Source: Cymodocea nodosa
Lineage: Eukaryota; Streptophyta; Magnoliopsida; Alismatales; Cymodoceaceae
Length of the DNA stretch: 64,000 nt
NCBI GenBank assembly: GCA_036874045.1
Contig: CM072343.1
Location: 5,600,001-5,664,000 of the forward strand
Direction: 5' to 3'
Both the position numbers and the translations under genes were made by a program. Positions 58,279 to 64,000 of the stretch are shown piece after piece; the first letter of the stretch is position 1; every line of letters starts with the position of its first letter. The notes beneath the pieces were generated by a model, which was not told where the DNA came from, searched no databases, and saw only the letters and a program-made list of their open reading frames with translations.

Positions 58279-58369
58279 TAAAGAAATTGAGAGATTATTT
58301 GACGGAATAAAAAATATAAACTTAAATGATGAAGATTTAGAAGAAAATAATGTTATACCTATAGAAAAT

Positions 58370-60035
58370 GTGGAACAACATAGAAATTGGCGTTATGCTT
58401 CATCTCATCCTATTGATCAGATGATAGGCAATCCTAATCAAGGAGTTAGGACTAGGCCATCAATAGCCAACATTTGTGGTGCTTATTCATTTGTTTTGCT
58501 TCTAAAACCAAAGAAAATTGAAGATGCCTTAGAAGATGAATTTTGGTATTTAGCTATGCAAGATGAGCTAAATCAATTTATAAGAAATGAGGTATGGGAT
58601 CTAGTTCCACCTCCTAAAAATCAATCCATAATAGGAACAAGGTGGGTATTTAGAAACAAAGTAGATTAGGATGAACCTATAGTTAAAAATAAAGATAGGT
58701 TAGTTACTCAAGGTTACAAGTAAGAGGAAAGAATTGACTATGATGAAACATTTGCTCCTATTGCTAGACTAGAATCAATACGAATTTTATTAGCATATAC
58801 TTGTTACGTGGATTTCAAATTATATCAAATAGATGTTAAGACTGCTTTTTTAAATAGATATATAAAAGAAGAAGTTTATGTAAAACAACCTCTAGGTTTT
58901 GAAGATTCAACACATCCTGAGTATGTTTATAAGCTTAAAAAGGCACTATATGAGCTTAAACAAGCCCCTAGATCTTGGTATGAAAGATTATCTAAATTTC
59001 TTATAGAAAAGGGTATTCTATGGGAAAGGCAGATCACACTTTTTTTATCAAGAAGGATGAAAAATATATATTGGTAGTTCAAATCTATGTAGATGACATT
59101 ATATTTGTAGCAACAAATGAAAAATTAGTTGAGTCTTTTTCGAATGACATGACTAATCAACTTGAAATGAGTATGATGGGTGAACTATCATTTTTTCTAG
59201 GCTTACAAATTAAGCAGTTAGAACATGGTACTTTTATTTCACAAGAAAAATATACTCGAGATTTATTAAAGAGGTTTGGATTAGACAATACTAAAATGAA
59301 AAATACAACAATGAGTACTATCACTAAGTTGGATAAAGATGACTTTGGAAAAATTGTAGATATAAAACAATATAGAAGTATGATCGATTCATTACTTTAT
59401 TTAACAGCTAGCTAACCAGATATTATGTTTAGTGTGTGTACTTGTGCTAGATATCAATCTAATCCTAAAGAATCACACCTACTTTTTTTAAACGAATTTT
59501 TAAATATCTATTAGGAACCATCAATTTCAGATTAATTTACTTTAAACACAGTTCTTTAAATTTAATAGGTTATAATGATGCTGATTTCGTAGGATGTAAG
59601 TCTAAAAGAAAAAGTACTAGTGACACTTGTCAATTATTAGGAAATTCTTTAGTGTCATGGTTTAGCAAAAAGCAAAATTGTGTAACATTATCTACAACAG
59701 AAGCTAAATATATAGCTACTGTACTTTGCTATGTTTAGATCCTATGAATCAAACAAACTTTAAAAGATTTTAATTTAGCCTATGAACCAATTAAGATTTT
59801 CTATGATAGTAGTTCTACAATAAGTTTGTCTAAAAATCCTATTTTACACTCACGAGCTAAACATATAGAAGTTCGACATCATTTTCTAAGGGATAATGTG
59901 ATAAAAGGAAAAATAGTATTAAATTTTGTTCCAACCATAGAACAATTAGCAGATCTATTTACAAAACCCTTGGATTAGAATACCTTTTCAAAATTACGAT
60001 TAGAACTTGGTATCTGTAGGTTATCTATTGTTTAA
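58370..60035 (+). pseudogene. Sirevirus G reverse transcriptase and RNase H
   Basis: RT: EDALEDEFWYLAMQDELNQF, IGTRWVFRNKVD, stops near 58670 and 58723, [55 protein letters not shown], a frameshift near 59020, QIYVDDIIFVAT, MGELSFFLGLQI, and a TAA near 59415. RNase H: GYNDADFVGCKSKRKSTSDTC, SWFSKKQN, STTEAKYIA (Glu changed to Lys in this motif region), IFYDSSSTISLSKNP, HSRAKHIEVRHHFLRDN, LGICRLSIV ending TAA 60033-60035. More decayed than F. Confidence 0.88.
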
Positions 60036-60450
60036 ATTGTCTTGTTCATTACATAGTATTTTGATTTGTTACAAAGGAGTTTAGAATTTAATTTCTTTAT
60101 ATTTTAAAAAAACTCAAGATATGTATTTTTAGAGTTATTGTTTACTAGTAATTAAGAATTTATGAAATTCTGATTTTTATTGAAGTCAATTTATTTAACA
60201 AAAATTTAGAAAATGTTACTTAAGGAAAGTTGATTTAATTCAATATGAGTACCAACTATTTTTTTTGTTTCTTATGTATACACCATTATAGAGATTTTAA
60301 CTGAAAAATACATAGAAAATATGTACCGTTTATTAAAGGAAAGTTATTAACATACTATTAGAAAAATTAAGTCTTGCGGTTGCCTCTTATGTAATTTACT
60401 ATCTTATTTTATTGTTTGTCTACAATTACTTGAGTAATTAAGTTCGTTAG
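60036..60450 (+). other. 3' noncoding region of Sirevirus G, first part
   Basis: AT-rich, no coding or repeat recognised. It is followed by element I; the second part resumes at 62984. Confidence 0.5.
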
Positions 60451-60677
60451 TGTTGAGGAACTCGCTGAGGGACTTGACGGGTGATGGGCTGAGGGACCTG
60501 AAGGACCTGGAGGGTGAAGGGAGAAGGCCTTAGGGACCTATGGGAGAAGGGGGTTAATCCTAATGGTTCCTCCCACGAACTCGAACTTGTGAGGGATTCT
60601 AGGCTTACTTAAAAAGGATTGGTAACGCCTTTGCTATCAGCTCGAGCTTTTGGCATAATGGTAGCCCGATCCTAACA
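60451..60677 (+). repeat. 5' LTR of element I
   Basis: 227 bp, TGTTGAGGAAC to GATCCTAACA; locally G-rich (degenerate GAGGGAC(C/T)TGA repeats). A four-run G tract at 60469-60495 has loops of 7, 4 and 4 bases. Confidence 0.92.
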
Positions 60678-60679
60678 AG

Positions 60680-60694
60680 TGGTATTAGAGATGG
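60680..60694 (+). other. primer binding site of element I
   Basis: TGGTATTAGAGATGG, close to the iMet-type TGGTATCAGAGC, 2 bp after the LTR. Confidence 0.8.
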
Positions 60695-60729
60695 TTATCT
60701 CTGTAATAGATTTAATCAATCTGAGATCA

Positions 60730-61846
60730 ATGGTAGAGGGTCAACATGTACATTGACCTTCACTCTTTGATAGAAATAATTATGGCTTTTGGAAAAATAA
60801 AATGACTAATTTTTAAAAATCTATGGATGTGAAGGTATGGAGAGTAGTGGTTCATGGAATACAACTTCCAGATGTTCCTGAAGACATGTGGAATGATGAA
60901 GATGAGAAGAAAATTCAAATGGATGCAAGAGGAATGAATGCACTAACTTGTGCAATCACTACTGATATATACAACAAGATTTCTACTTGTTCTACTGCAC
61001 ATGAAGCTTGGTGTGCATTAGAAATTACATATGAGGGAACAAATGAAGTGAAGGATACAAAAATAAGTATCCTATTAAGAAAGTATGAGATGTTCAAAAT
61101 GAAAGAGAATGAGAGTATCACTGATCTCATATCTTGTTTCATTGAGATCATAAATGGACTAAAGAATCTCGGGAAAGAATTTCCCATGAAAGAACAGGTT
61201 ATCAAAGTCTTGAGAAGCCTAAACAAAGATTGGAAAGCTAAGGCTACCTCCCTGCAAGATTCAAAGGATATGAGGACTTTCACTTTGGAAGATTTCACTA
61301 GCAATCTATTAGCATATGAGACTTAACTAAAAGACTGGAAAGAAGAGGAAGGAGAAACCTCAAGGAAGGTTGAAAAGAAAAAGGAGCTTGCACTGAAGGC
61401 TCAACAACCATCTGAGGAGCTTGTTAATGAGTTTCCAGAAGAATTGGCCTGTATTATTAGAAAATACAAAAAATTCTGGAAGAAAGGAAAAAGTCATGAT
61501 AAAGGGAAGTAATCTGCTACAAAATGTTTCAACTGCAATAGATATGGGCATTTTCAGAGCCAATGCACATATCAAAAGAAGGATGAAAGAAAGAACTTTG
61601 AAAAGAAGAAATCTCATGGAAAACAGAAGTTTCATTAGAGAAGATTTAATCAAGGAAAGAAGAAAGCATTCCAAGTTACTTGGGATGATTCTACAAAATC
61701 TGAAGTATCTGAAGGTACCAATACTGATGGTACACAGACTGAGTCCAAGTCTAAAGAGCTAGCCAATGTCTGTTTTATGGCTAACACTAATGAGGTACAT
61801 TCTGATTCTAATATAGCTGAGGAAATGATTCTGAAGTATTTGATAT
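60730..61846 (+). pseudogene. element I gag
   Basis: ATG 60730 (MVEGQHVH), an early stop, YGFWKNKM, another stop, then MDVKVWRVVVHGIQLPD, ARGMNALTCAIT, EGTNEVKDTKISILLRKYE, LEDFTSNLLAYE, a stop (61326), a good zinc knuckle CFNCNRYGHFQSQC (about 61530-61572), KAFQVTWDDS, and LANVCFMANTNEV. The frame ends near 61846. Same architecture as gag of C, F, G. Confidence 0.88.
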
Positions 61847-62690
61847 AAATCAAGATGATTATAATGAATTATTGGAAGAACTAAAAAATGTTAGTTTGGA
61901 AAATTCTATGTTAAAAAGAAAATTATCGAATAGTAATAAAACTACTGCTAAGTTAGAAAATGAAATTACTATATTAAAAATTGAAAATTCTACATTAAAG
62001 AAAAATAAATTTGTTGCTGATAGTTCTGATATTCATGATAAAATTTTTGAACTTGAAAAATATAATTTAGAACTTATTAAAGAACTAAAGGATAAATTTT
62101 TAGAAAATAAAAGGCTATAAGATGAAATTGAATGAAAAACTTAAAAATCAATGTGTAGAAAATTCTAGTTCTAATACTGATATAGAAAAATTAGAACAAG
62201 AAATTGGTAGATTAAAATTTAAACTAGGAGCTTTTACTAAAGGAGATAAGAAACTGACAAATATTATTAATAGTTATAAAGTCGTTGGTGATAGAACTGG
62301 TATAGGTTTTAATTATGAACCACCAAAAACATATGCTTCTGTTAATTTTTCAAACAGCTATAAAATGGACTATGGAAATGGATATTTGAAAACAATTAAT
62401 AAAGAGAAAGTTATCTATGTGTTAAAAAGAAATTCTGTTAATCGAAATAGCACATGGATTTCAAATATTCTACACTAACAAAAATAGACCCAAGAAAATA
62501 TGGGTACCAAAGGATGTGATTAAACTGTTCTTGCAGGTTAAAACTAAAAGATCACGATGGGTGATGGATAGTGGTGCTTTAAAGCATATGACTGGAGATA
62601 AATCTATCCTAAAAGACATGAAGAAGATTGATGGAGGAAATGTCAGATTTGGTAATGATCAAAAAGGTAAGATTAGTGGTATTAAAGCCT
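61847..62690 (+). pseudogene. element I spacer and protease start
   Basis: Lys/Glu/Asn-rich coiled-coil-like spacer in two frames (61872-62120, 62122-62478), GPKKIWVPKDVI, then RWVMDSGALKHMTGDKS (protease Asp-Ser-Gly) and GNVRFGNDQKGKISGI. It stops being protease at about 62685, where sequence with a tRNA-like B box begins. Confidence 0.8.
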
Positions 62691-62756
62691 ACTCACAGAC
62701 ACGGGTTCGAATCCCCGAGAATGCATTATGGGATGCATTTTTTGGGGGGGGGGGAT
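62691..62756 (+). other. tRNA-like B box and G-rich polypurine tract of element I
   Basis: GGGTTCGAATCCCC at 62703-62716 fits the Pol III B box (GGTTCGANTCC) and the T-arm stem of a tRNA. A palindromic ATGCATTATGGGATGCAT follows, then an uninterrupted G run (62744-62754) next to the LTR. No A box was found upstream, so this is not a tRNA gene. Confidence 0.6.
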
Positions 62757-62983
62757 TGTTGAGGAACTCAATGAGAGACTCGATGGGTGATGGGTTGAGG
62801 GACCTGAAGGACCTAGAGGGTGAAGGGAGAAGGCCTTAGGGACCTATGGGAGAAGGGGGTTAATCCTAATGGTTCCTCCCACAAACTCAAACTTGTGAGG
62901 GATTCTGGGCTTTCTTAAAAAGGATTGGTAACGCCTTTGCTATCAGCTTGAGCTTTTGGCATAATGGTAGCCCGATCCTAATA
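62757..62983 (+). repeat. 3' LTR of element I
   Basis: 227 bp, same length as the 5' LTR, with scattered substitutions that are mostly transitions (GCTGAGGGACT to ATGAGAGACT; terminal CTAACA to CTAATA). Confidence 0.92.
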
Positions 62984-63217
62984 GTTGGGAGATCTTAAAC
63001 CCTGGTCACTTGAACCAATTGGTTTGGGATGTGTTGATTGAAAACTCATTTAGAAGTAATTCAGATTCTATTTAAAAAAAAAAAAATTTACTGTTCTCAC
63101 TTATCATTGAGTAACTAGTTATCTTTCCCTTAAGCAAGGGATTGTGATTACGTAAAAAGATGATATTGTGGGAGGTAATATATAAGATAAATATATAAAA
63201 AAAAAAGGAGGGGCAAT
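62984..63217 (+). other. 3' noncoding region of Sirevirus G, second part
   Basis: No coding. Ends with an A run and GGAGGGG (63198-63213), polypurine-tract-like, next to LTR J. Confidence 0.45.
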
Positions 63218-64000
63218 TGTAGGATTGTATGGCTACACAAGAAGGGGGTGAATTGTGTTTTTCAACATTTTCGATTATAATTGAAACTTTAAAACTCAAA
63301 AAGAAGTCGAGACACTGTTTTCATAAAATCATTTTTATTCAAGGTTTCAATTACAATAAACAATTCAATTCTCCTAAAAAATTGTAGATGTAATTATATA
63401 TCGATACCATGTTTCATCTATACAATTTCATAACTATAAATAGAGAAAACTAATTAGCGGAATTTAAAACATTTCTCTCTGTTTGAGATCTTTCTTCTTC
63501 TTCTTCTCTTCCTTCTTTAACAATTCTTCAATGGCGAATATCTAGTCTTTCTCTGCTTCACCGAATTTGCTTTCTTCTGATACTTTAAATCTTCAGTGAC
63601 ATAAATCTAACCTTTTCTACTTCACTGAATTTTCTTCCATCTGATACTTTAAATCTTCAGTGACATATATCTTACCTTTTTATGCTTCACTGAATTTTCT
63701 TCCACCTGAGAGCTTGTCCTTGAAGAGATGTTTTTGATCCCTAAAAGATTTTTCTTTTGGTGTGCAGGGATAACTGATCAACGAGAATTCTATGCCTTTT
63801 ATATTGTTTCTTCATTTCATGCATATCCTCCACGCTTAATCACTACTAGTTTTCCACTTCTTCACGTCTTTTCTTTTTCCTTCATCGAAATACACATGTT
63901 CTGACCCACATTTATGTTTCGAATTTTCTTTAATCATCAATCCTAGATCTCTAAAAAATTTATTGTAAAATAAACTTTCTCGTTCAAAATTTTTCATCAA
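63218..64000 (-). repeat. LTR J (D family), inverted, cut by window end
   Basis: TGTAGGATTGTATGGCTACACAAG is the reverse complement of the 3' end of the D LTR; similarity continues to the window end (783 of about 1580 bp). No primer site on its left side, so it is either a 3' LTR of a minus-strand element or a solo LTR. Open stretches in it are not coding. Confidence 0.85.

Larger units (their letters stand above)
60451..62983 (+). mobile_element. small copia derivative I (gag and protease start, 227-bp LTRs)
   Basis: Two 227-bp LTRs (60451-60677 and 62757-62983), flanks GTTAG (60446-60450) and GTTGG (62984-62988), a target duplication with one transition. Primer site TGGTATTAGAGATGG at 60680-60694; G-run polypurine tract 62744-62755. 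The internal region holds only gag, spacer and the start of protease. The gag is Sirevirus-like, but these LTRs are far shorter than those of the other elements and contain none of the palindromes. Confidence 0.92.
53578..63217 (+). mobile_element. Sirevirus G, 3' LTR not found
   Basis: Plus-strand copia element: 5' LTR 53578-54833, primer site remnant, gag and spacer, an inverted duplication replacing protease and the start of integrase, integrase core, RT, RNase H, and a 3' noncoding region split by element I. It ends at a polypurine-like tract (63200-63213) followed directly by LTR J in opposite orientation instead of its own 3' LTR. Confidence 0.8.

Noticed and set aside
62691-62720. tRNA gene
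   Set aside because: Only the T-arm/B box is present; no acceptor stem, anticodon arm or A box can be formed.
1-64000. Host protein-coding genes or integrated pararetrovirus genes
   Set aside because: Every readable protein segment fits LTR-retrotransposon gag or pol; no movement protein, coat-protein or exon-intron host gene pattern was seen.

Overview
This is a nuclear plant DNA window made almost entirely of LTR retrotransposons nested inside one another. I found no host gene, no rRNA or tRNA gene and no CRISPR array. The plant assignment rests on two lineages: Sirevirus-type Ty1/copia elements (gag of the LFDG...YW type, tRNA-iMet-like primer sites, several polypurine tracts before the 3' LTR), known from angiosperms, and large-LTR Ty3/gypsy elements of the Athila/Tat type with a TGGCGCCGTTGCTGGGG primer site. 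The species cannot be told from the sequence. Every coding region carries stops or frameshifts, so nothing here looks autonomous now.

Layout from left to right. 1-1547: 3' part of a minus-strand gypsy element, 'B', with an unassigned degraded ORF, palindrome-rich noncoding DNA and the end of integrase. 1553-30813: a minus-strand gypsy element, 'A', inserted inside B's integrase (target duplication CATGT/CATGC). A itself holds a Sirevirus derivative 'C' (4405-10724), a plus-strand Sirevirus derivative 'D' (12808-19692, TSD CTACC), a solo Sirevirus LTR 'E' (19826-21591, TSD TTAAA) and, in its 5' LTR, a solo gypsy LTR 'K1' (27746-29778, TSD ACTGT). 30814-37278: the rest of B (integrase, RT/RNase H, protease, zinc knuckle, primer site, 5' LTR). 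37279-39746: an older copy of the same family, 'B0', into which B apparently inserted. B0 in turn sits just after the primer site of a minus-strand Sirevirus 'H'; the H/B0 junction has been amplified into four tandem units of about 750 bp (39665-42700).

43052-53078: Sirevirus 'F', the best preserved polyprotein of the window, inserted in H's LTR and itself hit by solo LTR 'K2' (48626-51249, TSD GTCAC). 53079-53577: remnants. 53578-63217: Sirevirus 'G', with an inverted duplication in its integrase region and a small gag-carrying derivative 'I' (60451-62983, 227-bp LTRs) inserted near its 3' end. 63218-64000: an LTR of the D family in inverted orientation, running off the window.

The most interesting signals are three. 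(1) The LTRs are built from short interrupted palindromes and CACGTG boxes; a module of about 100 bp is shared, in the same sense orientation, between the LTR of gypsy B and the LTR of copia D, and other B LTR pieces match copia F. This suggests that cis-regulatory modules have moved between superfamilies. (2) In element A the Gag capsid/zinc-knuckle ORF lies downstream of integrase, while the usual gag position before pol is empty; B also lacks a capsid domain before pol. (3) There are several structural rearrangements: the LTR-junction tandem array, the integrase foldback, and deletion derivatives that kept gag but lost pol. All alignments were made by eye.
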